Shown in pieces: positions 45,195 through 56,932 of a stretch of DNA of 64,000 bases (position 1 is the first letter of the stretch; each line of letters begins with the position of its first letter). Location of the stretch: assembly GCF_030253575.1 (NCBI RefSeq), contig NC_080567.1, positions 35,617,501 through 35,681,500 of the forward strand, read 5' to 3'. The stretch comes from Rhododendron vialii. Taxonomy: Eukaryota; Streptophyta; Magnoliopsida; Ericales; Ericaceae. The notes under the pieces are model-generated. The model had not been told where the DNA came from, did not search any database, and saw only the letters and a list, made by a program, of their open reading frames with translations. The translations under genes and the position numbers were made by a program.

Positions 45195-45560
45195 TCGTAG
45201 GTAACGTCGGACTTCCCAGAAGCCGGTGGTGGTAGCGGTAGCAGTTGCCGACTGTGGGGAGCGCTGGGGTTGGATTCTGGTGGTGGAGGTGGGAAGCGTA
45301 GTCACCGGTGGAGGTGGGAAGCGGTGTCGTCGTTGTCGTCGGTGGGTGGTGGTGGTGGTGGCAGTCGTCGTGCCCTCCCTCTCTTCTCTGAAAATTTTGA
45401 GCGTCCATGGGAGGGCACGAGAAGGGGAAAGGGGAAAAGGGGAAAGGTTCAGTCCGAGACCCTCTTTTTTTTTTTTTTAATTATCAAAACGACGTCGTTT
45501 TACGCTGATGTCAGCATAACGTTAGCAGTTGTGTGAGTTGTTGTGTGTGTAGCATTTTTG
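45120..45560 (-). repeat. Right terminal inverted repeat of the MULE with (AG)n tract
   Basis: Complement of 34121-34490. It carries the palindrome AAAACGACGTCGTTTT (45486-45501) and is lengthened by an (AG)n microsatellite at 45122-45191. Confidence 0.85.
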
Positions 45561-45584
45561 TATCCAAGTATCTCTTGAAATAGT

Positions 45585-46383
45585 TATTGAACACAAATTT
45601 CGAGTCTGCGAAAAAGACGGAAACAATGTTGAACAAGAGTCAATTTTATTGATGTATGATATTAGGGTTTACAATCTCTGATCTATTTTCTAATCAAAGG
45701 AAATAAAGTCTTCTGATTCTTCTCTTCGATTGTTGAAACGAGGGCTTTGTGCTTGATCTCGAATCAAACGGCGGAATCTTCTCCGTGATTTGCGAAGAAG
45801 TTGATAACTTGGGTTGAATGTTCTTCGAGGCTTTGAGGCTTCGATTCGAAGAACCTTCTTGTTGGATGCACACTTGAAGAATTCTGAAGGACTTGAAGGC
45901 TTCGATCTTCAGAGCTCTGGAGCTTTTTGCTTCAATGTGCAGATAGAAAAAATATGAGAGGAAACACCTCTATTTATAAGGGTTTGGGTGGAGACTCCAA
46001 CCCTAACCTTCCATATTGATCTCTTTAATTATTTCCTTTATTGAAAAAGGAATAATAATAATTTGATAATTATCTTTCCTTTCTTTTTATTTTAGAAAAG
46101 GTAATTATATATAAAGAGATATATTATTATTTACCAATTAGCTTAATTTGATTGGCTGGACTTGATAAAATAATAACTGTGTCATTTTGACACGTGGCAC
46201 CATTTGATTGGTCAATTTACATGTCTCTGACTTTTGACCACGGACACTTGACATCACTTGATTGGCCCGTCCATGAAACTTTGACTTTGACTTATAGGCA
46301 CTTAGCGACATTTAATTGGCCAATTTGTATGCCCTAACAACACGTGGCGATTTGTGATAGGCTAGAAATTTCACATGCCTACA
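45585..46383 (-). mobile_element. Probable solo LTR (about 800 bp)
   Basis: ATAGT occurs on both sides (45580-45584, 46384-46388). The right end reads CATGCCTACA. The left end reads TATTGAAC instead of TG, which one G-to-A change would explain. A TATA-like box on the minus strand (CTTATAAATAGAGG, near 45972) suggests minus orientation. No internal domain. Confidence 0.5.
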
Positions 46384-46522
46384 ATAGTGATTTAATATGG
46401 ATCTTTCAACGTCACTTAAATGTTCTAGTATCACTTTTTCAAACATTGTCGAGAAAAAGTACTTGTATCACTTATTTAAATGTCGTTAGCAACTGTTCGC
46501 TTAACTTTTTTTTAAAAGTTAT

Positions 46523-46735
46523 TGGTTCAGTTCTAAAATATTTGTCCGGTCTGCAAAACGAAAATATAAAAATAATATAATTTTTGCGAGAAAAATTTAA
46601 TTTTTTTCAACAATTCACTAGATATCGATGAGTTCTTTTAATTTATAAAAAAAGTTTGAATTTTTTCTCGAAAGAAATGCATTATTTTTTAGTCCTCGTT
46701 TTGCAGACCGGACAAACATTTTGGGATGGAGGTAG
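46523..46735. mobile_element. Stowaway-like MITE
   Basis: The arms hold TTTGTCCGGTCTGCAAAACG and its complement CGTTTTGCAGACCGGACAAA. The right terminus ACATTTTGGGATGGAGGTAG is the complement of the Stowaway end CTACCTCCATCCC. The stretch from 46740 to 47870 contains a near-palindrome ATTCGTCTCGACGAGACGAA at 46808-46828 and otherwise no gene. Confidence 0.7.
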
Positions 46736-47872
46736 TAACATTTTGTTCTTATTTAAATTTTTTACGCCCTTGTTGGTTTTGTGCCAATTTTTTTTTTTTA
46801 CTTTCCAATTCGTCTCGACGAGACGAATCAAAAAGTCAAAAAAAAAAATTGACGCATAACTAAAAATTTAGAAAAAAAATTCAAACATGGACAAAATAAG
46901 AACAAACTCAAAAAACCCAGAGAAACTTTTATTCAAACTTATCCAACAACTTGAAGAGTATCACTTTATGTTTAATATGGATCCTTAAACATCATTTTCT
47001 TTTATTACTAAAGTAAAAGAAATAATTACGTCTTCATATATAATTAAACCTTCATGAATTTTTTTTTTATCGAGATAGCATATGTACTACTTATTCAAAC
47101 GTGGTTGAGCAAAAGTATATACGTTTTAGTCCACTTCAACTTTGCAAAGGTCATTTACCTTTTGTGCTGTAATAAACTTGGGTTTTGAATTAATAGGCGA
47201 AAAAATGAGCCCTCTTTTTTTTCTTTTTTTTAAAGTTTTTTTTTTATACCTATTATGATATGCTATGCTACAACTTATAAATTCAACTATTAGCTTCACT
47301 TTTTTACCCTACTGTTCCTACATAATCAACACAAATTGATTAGCGACTCAAACTAATCTCATTAATCCAAGGCATCGGCCAAGTGACGAGACTTTCTCCC
47401 GGCTTTAGTCGGACTTTTGGAGGTATTTATCTTCTTTACCGACTTGGTCCACTCTCAATTCCCATCTAATCTCTTTCTCTCACAAGCACACACAATTGGC
47501 CCACCACCAATAATCAAGATTTTTTTTTTACCAACCAGAAAATGCAAATATTATGTATAAGAAAATAGTACAATAAAAGCGGACACTATCGGTCCGAAAA
47601 TATAGAACAACAAATAAAAACAACAAAATGAAAAAGGATTATATTCACAATTGTCAACAACCCCCCTTAATCTTAATTATCTCTTCGCAGACTTATTCCT
47701 AAGCACCACTCTTCTCCACTCAAGCTGATTTTATAAGCAATGCATGTGGCCTTTGGACGGGTTTGAGCTAAGTCGAATGAGGCCGCCGATTTAAGCTCCC
47801 GAACTTTGGTTCAAAATTAGGATCTCAGATAGGTATAGTAAGGTATATAATATATATTATATAGCACTTTTG

Positions 47873-48978
47873 GGTCACCGAAGTATTTTTTTCGTCTCCA
47901 ATAAAAACATTGGAGACATTTGATCTCCAGCATTTTAATTTTGTACCAATCAAGTCCCAAAATCTAACCGGTTTGTCAAACCGTTTAAATGACGGGGATC
48001 CAAGTCATTTCCTACCCAAACCCTTTGGATTCCTAGATCTGAGAGGAGGTTCATTGTTACGGAGAGAGAAGGTGCTATGGCAGAGAGAGAAGAGGCATGG
48101 GTGAGTGAGAGAGACTCACAGGGTGGCTGTGGGGGCGTCACGATGGTGGCCCAGTGGTGGTGGTAAGAAAAGGTGGTGGTGCGGGTGGTTGGGTGAGTGA
48201 GTGAGAGAGAGATAGAGTGTGCAGAGAGAAAATAGGGGAGGTGAAGGAGAGAGATAAGCTATCACAGCAACTCCGGCAGCAGCTGGTTCGCGCCTCCGCG
48301 GTAATCTTTTCCGAGAAGAAAAAGAGAGAGAAAGAAAAGGGGGGAACAGAGGAGGGGAAATGGAGAGAAGAGAAGAGGAAGAGGAAGGTAGACGTGAGGA
48401 AGAGACTGGAGAGATGGGCAGTGGGCGGCCGACTGGTGTTTTTGGGTGGCTTCTAGTTGACTGTGGCTTGTGAGCAAGACAATGGTGGTGGTGGGGTTCA
48501 AGTTGGAGAAAGAAGATTAATGGAAGATGAAGTTCGAAAGGGTAAATCGTTCTCTTATGGCACCTCATGGTTGCTGTTGAGGCGGATTTCACAGCCCCGA
48601 CGGAATTTCGATCGGTTTTAATGGTAGAAATGGTTTCGGGTGGTGGGTCTTGGTCTTTTTTAATCGTGGATCTTGGTGTTACTTGTGGCTGCTCTTGATC
48701 GGCTTTATGGTGAGTCTTTGTTGTCGGTGACTTGGTGCCCATGGCGGTTTCAGCCATGGCCGCGCAAGCTTTCATTCTTTTCTTTTTCTTCTTTTGTCAT
48801 TTTTCTTTGACAAGAATTTGGGAGCGACAAAATAACGAAGATGCCCCTCGTTTTCACGGTTTGTACTCATGGTGTTAGACTTGGGACTTAATTGGTACAT
48901 AATTAAAACGTTGGGCACCAATTGTCTTCAATATTTTTATTGGGGCCGAAAAAGAAACGAAAATAATAATTTGGAGAC
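47873..48978. mobile_element. Inverted-repeat element, about 1.1 kb, Mutator-like
   Basis: The ends are mirrored over about 100 bases. Left landmarks CTCCAATAAAAACATTGGAG, TTTTAATTTTGTACCAATCA and AGTCCCAAAATCTAAC return as complements at 48870-48975. The interior is rich in GA and GTGG runs. A 219-codon minus-strand frame (48116-48775) is low-complexity and has no domain. Exact ends and target duplication are unresolved. Confidence 0.6.
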
Positions 48979-49003
48979 TAAAAAGGTTAATATAACATAA
49001 GAA

Positions 49004-49371
49004 CAGTCCGGTTCAAGTCCAAACCTCTTCCAGTACGCACCGTACGCACTTCCTCTTTTTTGATCGAATTTCGATGATCCGATCCACTCAATGTGATCAG
49101 AACGTGATTTTAAGAGTACACGCGAGAAATTAGCAAAAAAAAAAATGATCGGGAAGGGATTCATCCGAACAGTTTTTGTTTGTATTTTATTAAACGGTTC
49201 AATAAAAAACTGCTCAAATCAAGCCCTTCACGGTTTTTTTTTTTTTTTTGCCGATTTCTCGCCAGTACCCTTAAAATCACATCCTGAACATATTGAGCGG
49301 CTCAAATCATTGAAATTAGATCGGAAAAGGAGAGGTACGGACGGGAAAATGTGTGGATAGGAACCGGACTA
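49004..49371. mobile_element. Foldback MITE (368 bp) with 9-10 bp target duplication
   Basis: The arms of about 140 bases are reverse complements: CAGTCCGGTTC and GAACCGGACT at the ends, GTGATTTTAAGAGTAC and GTACCCTTAAAATCAC within. AACATAAGAA flanks both sides (48994-49003, 49372-49381). A duplication of 9-10 bp points to the Mutator superfamily. Confidence 0.85.
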
Positions 49372-49472
49372 AACATAAGAAACCATACAATTTTTACCGA
49401 CAAAAAACACAGACAAAAGCAACTAGTAGTTTTTGCTATTCATTTGTCATTACCAAATTTAACTTCAGCATC

Positions 49473-50408
49473 TCAAGCCTGATGAGAACTCAATTCATGT
49501 ATAAGATTATTCAAATTAGTGTGCGACGATCCACCTTCTTCAGCCGCCTTCTTCGTCACTTCCTTGAATTCCTTCACTCTATTCCTCATCTCCTCCGCGT
49601 CTTTACCCACCATGACATGCTGCACAGCCTTCCCAATCTGCTCTCTCATCACCCCACTACTTACCGTAAAAGTATTCCGCTTAAGAGCCCCAACGCTAAC
49701 CCCGATCCTCAATATCTCCGTCACCAACTTCTCATTATAAAATTGCTCTGCGAACACCGGCCATGTCACCATCGGAACTCCAGCACTAATCCCTTCCAAT
49801 GTCGAATTCCACCCGCAATGAGTCACGAAACCACCCACCGCGTCGTGATCGAGAATCAACACTTGGGGGGCCCACCCTCTGATAATTAAACCCTTGTCTT
49901 TCATCCTTTCTTCAAACCCCTCCGGTAACAATTCTTCACTTGCGTTTTCGTTTTCCTCTCTCTTCACAACCCAGACAAACTGTTGCCCTGATGATTCAAG
50001 ACCCATTGCGATCTCATACAACTGAGAAGCATCGAATTTCGCCACGCTTCCGAAACAGATATATATCACCGAATTGGGTTTCTTAGAATCAAGCCATTTT
50101 AAACACTCATGTTCGTCGATCGATGCTTCTTTACCCCTCTGTGCTTTGTCTTCGATTTCCCGATTGCATAACTAAACGGGTCCAATATGCCAAGCCCTTC
50201 TTTTCAAAACGTCCCGGTAATAATCAGCATACACTGTTTCAAGCTCGTAAAAGCTGTTGAATATAGCTCCATAGCTTAATAACTCCGACTCTTCCATACT
50301 TGCAGCTATTCTAGCGAAGTTTCTAGCTGTTTCGGACTCGCTTCGTTCGTGCTCTGGCAATTGCATTTTCGTGAGCTTAATTTGATGAGGAAGATCAGGC
50401 ACAAAAAA
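49473..50408 (-). pseudogene. UGT-7 pseudogene, C-terminal part
   Basis: Matches UGT-6 from about residue 170 ([14 protein letters not shown]) to the end (HELSSHQA). The PSPG box is complete and normal, with HCGWNS and final Gln. A nonsense codon, TAG at 50172-50174, replaces the Ser of the GPVSLCNRE motif. At 50408, in the run GCACAAAAAAG, homology ends at a Copia element. The N-terminal half is not seen again before the window ends, so it is either beyond the nested elements or lost. The 3' flank matches that of UGT-6. Confidence 0.92.
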
Positions 50409-50421
50409 GTAAAGAAATTCA

Positions 50422-50696
50422 TGAATCAAATCAGAGAAGAGAGAGAACGAGAGGAGAGAAGAGTAGAAAGAGAAATGGATTTCATTTGCTAATTGTGATT
50501 CCTCAACTGGATTACAAAGTGGTGATACGTCCACTCCTTATACTTGGAATTACAACTGAATGACAGCTCAGCATTTTGAGCTTAAGTCCGCCGACTTACC
50601 TAATGGCCAATTAACAAACTTAACTAACCCACTAACTAATCTGTTACAACTCACAAACTAATCACTAATTTGTTACACTAATGACACTTACTTACA
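50422..50696 (-). repeat. LTR of the Copia element (about 275 bp)
   Basis: Reads TGAATCAAATC ... CTTACTTACA on the plus strand. The minus-strand purine tract TTTGCAGGGGAC lies immediately inside it. About 13 bases between the UGT text and this LTR are unexplained, so the outer edge could be as low as 50409. The second LTR is not seen. Confidence 0.65.
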
Positions 50697-53663
50697 GTCC
50701 CCTGCAAACTCATGGGTGTATTTACAACCATGAGTTTGGCTTTTAGTAAAAGAAATCGAGCTACAGATAAAGGTTTAGTAAAAATGTCTGCAACCTGCTC
50801 CATGGAACCAATATGATGAACTGCAATCAGCTTTGACAGCACCTTCTCTCTAATAAAATGATAGTCAATTTCCACATGTTTGGTTCTAGCGTGGAAAATT
50901 GGATTTGATGCCAAAGCAATGGCAGAAAGATTGTCACACCAAATTGTGTAAGGCAAGACAGAAGGTACTGAAAGTTCCAGAAGCAATTGATGAACCCAAG
51001 TCACATCTGCAGCCGTTTGTGCTAAGGACCTGTACTCAGCCTCTGTAGATGACCTTGCAACAGTATTTTGTTTCTTGGCACACCATGACACAAGGTTGGA
51101 ACCAAGAAACAAACAATATCCAGAGGTTGATCTCCTGTCTAAGGGATTCCCTGCCCAATCAGCATTTGAAAAGGCACTTAACTGTAATGGACTTGGAGTA
51201 AAAATCAACCCTTGATGAAGTGTACCTCGAATATACCTAAGAATTCGTTTAACTGCCACAAAGTGACTGTGTTTGGGACTATGCATGTGCTGACAGGCAA
51301 GGTTTACAGCAGAAACAATCTCAGGTTTAGTAAGAGTAAGATACTGAAGTGATCCTACCACTGTTCTTAACCAATGAGTGTCAGTAAAATTAGGATCAGG
51401 ATCAAAGATAGCAGATTTCGATGAAGTAGGAGATGGACTAGATTTACATTCAAGCATTCCTGCCTTAATCAAAAGATCATGTGCATACTTGGTTTGAGAC
51501 AAAATAATAGATGAACCATGATATAGAACTTCAATCCCAAGAAAATAGCTCAGACATCCAAGATCCTTCATCACAAATTTAGAACTTAAAACTGAGATCA
51601 ATTCAGAAATATATGCAGCATTACCCCCAGTAATTAAGATATCATCCACATATACCAAAACCAAAGTGATATCAGAATTTGTTTTCTTAATGAACAAAGA
51701 GGAATCAACTTTGCTCTGTGTGAATCCTTGTTGAATTAGAAAACCAGAAAAGATAGAAAACCAAGCCTTTGGTGCTTGTCTTAAACCATAAAGAGCCTTG
51801 GTTAACTTGCACACATAATTAGGATGAGAAGGGTCCTTGTAGCCAAGAGGTTGGCGCATAAATACCTCCTCATCATTCACACCATGTAAAAAGGCATTGG
51901 ATACATCCAATTGCTTGATTGGCCATGCATGATGTACAGCAAGGCTCAAAACCACCCTAACAGTGGGTTGTTTGATCACAGGGCTGAAAGTTTCGGTAAA
52001 ATCCAGACCTTCAATTTGTTGATTTCCATTGGCAACCAAACGAGCTTTATATCTTGCCACACTTCCATCAGAATGGCGTTTGATCTTATATATCCACTGA
52101 CAGCCTATTATATGAGCTCCTAAAGGAGGAGGAACCAAGGTCCATGTACCTTGGTTAACCAAAGCTTGATATTCCTCATTCATTGCGTGTTGCCATGCAG
52201 TACTTTTAATAGCTTCAGAGTAATGGTTAGGTTCCTTTTCTGGCAAAGGAAAAACTGTACCAACAGTATTCATACTAAAAATGATTTTAGGTTTAACAAT
52301 CCCATGTTTAGATCTTGTGGCCATGGGATGATTATTAACAGAAGGAATCAACTGAGTAGAAGAGGAAGGAATAGAAAGAATATCATTAAGAGGAATAGCA
52401 GGAACAACAGACTCATCAGGAACAGTAACAGGTATAGAAGAAGAAGAAGAAGAGAAATCAGGAAATGAAGAATCATTAGCAACAGGAGCAGAAGTGGAAG
52501 ATTCAGGTGCAGAAGTTGAAGATTCAAAATCAACAGAAATAGAAAGAGTAGGTTCAGAAGCAAGAGTATGAGGCATTTGTGAAAGAGAATAAGTGGGAAT
52601 GTCAAGAGCAGTAGAAGTAAGGTGTGGTAGGGCAGAAAGAAAAGAAGAACAAGGAACTGAAATAGTAATATCATCAAAAGTAGTTAGAGGAACATTGAAA
52701 GATACTGTGGATTTAGTAGAAGAGGTTAGATCAGTCTTCACAAGATCAGAATAAGGAGATTCTGACTCAACAAATTTAACATGCCGAGAGATATAAACCC
52801 TATTTATACTAGGATCATAGCACTGGTAGCCCTTTGTATGAGGACAATAACCTAGAAAAATACAAGGATTGGATTTAGGAGCCAATTTATTAGAAACATA
52901 TGGTTTTAACCAAGGGTAGCAACAACATCCAAATGGTTTGAGCAACTTGTAATCAGGTGATGTGTGGAACAACAAAGTATAAGGAACTTGATATTTAAGA
53001 CTAGTATGAGGCAATCAATTCGCAAGATAAACAGCTGTATTCAGGGCTTCAAGCCAGAAAGAAGTGGGTAATTGAGACTGCAAAAGAAGAGTTATTGTTG
53101 TTTCTATAAGATGCCTGTGATTTCTTTTTGCAAGACCATTCTGTTCTGGAGTGTGTGGACATGAGGTTTGATGTATTATGCCACTAGTGAGAAAGAGATT
53201 AAGAAGGAAATGGTTTATGAATTCACTCCATTATCACTTCTAAAATTCTGAACAGTAGTATGAAATTGAGTGGAAACATAGGCTTTGAAATAAGCAATCA
53301 CGTGCTTAACCTCAGATTTATAATGAAGAGGAAAAAGCCAAGTAAATCTAGAGTAATCATCAATAAGCAACAAATAGTATCTAAACCCTTTATGTGAAGG
53401 TATAGGAGATGGTCCCCATACATCCATATGAATCAATTGAAAAGGAGTAGCAGTAGTAGTAGTGGAAAGAGGAAATGGAAGTTTATGGCTTTTGGTTATA
53501 TTACAACATCTACAGTTAACCAAATGAGGCTTAGAAACAGGTAAGCCATGTTGTTTTATTAAAGCTTGAAATAAAGGAAGATTAGGATGTCCAAGCTTTT
53601 GGTGCCAAAGCATTGCGGAAGGAGAATAAGTGCTTACAAAAGCCGAGGTAGAATGACCAAGAG
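50678..53663 (-). pseudogene. Copia polyprotein remnant (integrase, RT, RNase H)
   Basis: On the minus strand, from high to low coordinates: a GAG-pre-integrase segment (LWHQKLGHPN), the integrase core (HMDVWGPSP, then YYLLLIDDYSRFTW and FRSDNG), the reverse transcriptase (CQWIYKIKRHSDG, then the catalytic YVDDILITG) and RNase H (STEAEYRSLAQ, ADIFTKPL). One missing base near 53213 shifts frame in the integrase, and a TGA at 53015-53017 breaks the frame before LPHTSLKYQ. The order integrase before RT defines Copia. The gag and protease ends are gone because a Gypsy element inserted at 53664. It cannot move by itself. Confidence 0.93.
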
Positions 53664-54254
53664 TGTAACGCCCCGATTTTCGGACACGTTAATTAAATCA
53701 TTTTCAACTGATTTAATAATTCATAAAACTGATTTATAAGAAATGAAATTTTATTAAACAGAGTTTAGCAGTGGAAACCTCAAATACCAAATTCAAACCT
53801 ACTTAATTGTCTTACAAACCAACAAAATGAAATAGAGTTTGACAAATGTGATAACACTTATGAAAATTTAAATAATAGTACGTCAAATTAACAGAGCTTC
53901 TAAGGGTATGGCCTCCAAGACTCAACAAACTCCCCTTCCTTAGCAGGGAGGTCTTCACCCTGGTACGGATCGTCTTGCAGCGGATTCTGCTCTTCGGTCT
54001 CTTGATTACCTAGTATGAAACGCCAGCCCAACGACACTATAATGAGTTTTGAAACTCAGTAGATAAATCTTACCCATTAACCCTTACTTTACAAACAATC
54101 ACATTTATAATAAAAGGAGGTAAGAATCGAAAAGTACAAAACTTCTTTCATTACATAACCATCAACTTAAGTAAATTTCCAGAATCTCAACTTCTATAAT
54201 CATTCCAACATTTCAGTATTCACCACGTTCCAAACTCAAAATTTCACTGGACAT

Positions 54255-54585
54255 ACTTTACAGGTCTTACTAGGCTACTCTCGCAATTCTAGGTCCATCA
54301 GGTTGCCCTCAAGGTCCTGCTAGGCTACCCTCAATACCTGAGGTCCCGCCAGGCTACCCCTGAGGTCCTGCTTGGTCACCCCCACAATTCTAGGTCCATC
54401 AGGCTGCCCTCAAGGTCCTGCTAGGCTACCCTCAATACCTGAGGTCCTGCCAGGCTACCCCTGAGGTCCTGCTTGGCCACCCTAGCTACACCGGGTCTTT
54501 CAGGCTGCCCTCAAGGTCCTACCAGGCTGCCCCAGATCACACGAGGTCCTGTCAGGCCACCCCCGAGGTCCTGCTAAGCCCACGA
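54255..54585. repeat. Minisatellite in the Tekay-like LTR
   Basis: About a dozen imperfect copies of a 25-30 base unit built around AGGTCCTGCTAGGCTACCCTC, arranged in a higher-order unit of about 120 bases (GGTCC ... GGCTGCCCTCA ... GGCCACC). Confidence 0.85.
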
Positions 54586-56932
54586 CCTTTCATCTGTTTC
54601 CTTTTTCCATTTACCAGAACAACATCTATATACTTTCTCTAAGCCCACAAATCATCCAATATCCATAATGTCATTTCTACGTTCTCGGTTCAATCAACAG
54701 AACAATTATTTTAAACGACGAGTAAACATATCATAATATCACCACCTACACAGGATAATTGAACCACCGTACACTCATCTCCAGTGACCTTACTTCCAAA
54801 CTAACTTCACAACAATCTTGATACGTTTTCATAATAGAGTAATTGCAAGTTGATCGATAATAATAACAATTCATAAGAGTCAATGAAACATAAAATTATT
54901 AATAGTTCAAAAGACAAAAGAATTTCACAAAAAGTATTCGGATTTGTCCTTGTGACTTTTGGGTTGCTTTATGATTTAGCACATAGGTTCATTTTAGTAA
55001 CCTTTAGTATTTTAGGATGGAAAAGTTATTTCGTAAACCTTAGGGGTACTTAGTAATTTTAGTACTCTTAGACTTTTTCAGATAATATTACTGATGTAGT
55101 CCATTACGGTCTCACTCGAAAATATAGATCTTATATTAGTTAAAGTAATATTTCCTCTACTTACAAAACCTTTTTATTCATTCAATCATACAAAAATTAT
55201 ATTCATAGTGAAGTAGTATTTCTTTATATATAAAAAAAAATGCTTGTTCTTGTTAAGTGAATGTGACTTCTTTTCCCTCTAATAGATTTTACTAGCCTTT
55301 GAGATAAATTGTAGAATTAGATTTTTAGACCAAAGCTTGTACATAAATTTACTCTATATTCTGATTCATACTTCTTATATATAGGTTCTATGCATAATCA
55401 ATATGTCGAGCTTCATGGTCCCATGCTTTGTACTAAACTAGTAGTATTATACTCTTTAAAGCTTAAATGATATCCAAATTTAGAGTCTAGAAATTCATAA
55501 AATTTACTCACCGAGTCATAACTCATTTACTCACCGAGTTAAGACGTCCGTGTGTTTTTGTTTTTATTTTTATATGTACTACTGTATACATCTCAAAGTT
55601 AAATCAATCCAATTTATCCTTTACTAATAATTAGATCAGCTTAGTAGTTAGTAAGTATAAATGCCTAAATTAACCAATTTATGCATTGCTTGAATCAACA
55701 TGACGAAACTGTGATATTGGGATGTACGCTACCCAAACAAAATTCAACAAATCAAAACATGAATTCCTGCAATAAAAAAAAATTACTATATGTCTAAAAA
55801 TACATGTTGCGGCCACGAGGTTGAATACAATGACCTTAAGGTGCGATGCGGTTTCTAACTCTTTTTCCTAGGATTCGAGTTTCTTTGTATGGGCTCGATT
55901 AATGGGGCCCCTATAATACATCAAGACACATCTAATATACCTTAGAGTTAATGGATAAGAAAAATCTACCTTAATCCTTGGAGTTCTAGCTAGGATTTAA
56001 AACAAAGTAGAGGTGAGCGGCGGCGGCGGCGATGGACGATCCTTTTCTTTCTTCTTTCTTCCTTCTTCTTTTTCTCCTTTCTTTCCTTCCTTTTCCAATA
56101 CTCTCTCGGCAAAATAAAATAAAAGAAAACAAGAGAAAAAAGAAGAAGAAGGTATTGGATGCTAATATTCTCTCTCTCTCTCTCTGCCGAGAAAATTAGG
56201 GGAGTGGGGGATTTGTTTTGGTAAGGGAATGGGTGGTGGGGTACTGACGTGGGAGTTGGTTTTTGTGTAGAGGAATTGGAGGGAGGTGGGGAACTAATAT
56301 TGAGGAGTAGTGGAGGAAGGTGAGATGTAAGTTTGGAGATTTAGTTTCAAAAGAATTCTAATTAGCATTTAGATAGGAAGGATAAGGGATGAATGCATAT
56401 CTCTAGGGTGTAATATATTTCGAATACGATTTTCTAAGTAATATCAATTATACACATAATTATGTATTTAACATTTCAAATTGTATTAAAAAAAAATAGG
56501 GCAAAAATCCGGGCCGTTACAACCTATCCCCCTTAAAACAATTTCGTCCTCGAAATTATGGTGTTTGCTCCATTACGCATGAGTAGTTGACATCTGTTGC
56601 ATTCTGATTGATTCTTTTCCTGATTGATTGGAAAGAGACTTTGTAGCTATCCAACAGCTTGTCGTTACATGTCGAACACCGAGTCGCCGTTGATGATAAG
56701 TCCATCTATCCCCCTTAAATTTAGGACACGCTATTGTTTGAAGAGTAAGCTGTCATTATCCTCTGATTGTGTCCTATGACAGCAGAGTGAGCATGCAGTC
56801 AATTCTTTCCCAAATTGACATTTGCAATTGACCCCCTTTTTTTTTTTTTGACTCGATGGTCACAGGTCGAACATAGATTGGAGACTTCTATTATGCAAAC
56901 TTGCCATATAAGACTTTCGGAGATTCTACCCC

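Larger units (their letters stand above)
34121..45560 (+). mobile_element. Mutator-like element (MULE), 4.58 kb plus a nested Athila-like element
   Basis: Long terminal inverted repeats, at least 180 bp and with weaker similarity to about 370 bp, run inward from 34121 and 45560, starting CAAAAATGCTACACACACAA. The flanks TATCCAAGC (34112-34120) and TATCCAAGT (45561-45569) match at 8 of 9 bases, fitting the 9-bp Mutator duplication. Inside are a FAR1-type domain (42176-42600) and a ClpB-like gene fragment (43512-43601). No full transposase remains; an Athila-like element occupies 34978-41833. Interior bits at 42670-43500 and 43700-45060 show no other gene. Confidence 0.88.

Noticed and set aside
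48116-48775. A 219-codon minus-strand frame as a possible gene
   Set aside because: Low-complexity Pro/Ser/Leu text from GA- and GTGG-rich DNA inside an inverted-repeat element; no conserved motif.
52348-52677. Leu-rich minus-strand frame within the Copia element
   Set aside because: It is a shadow frame of the Ser/Pro-rich linker between integrase and reverse transcriptase.
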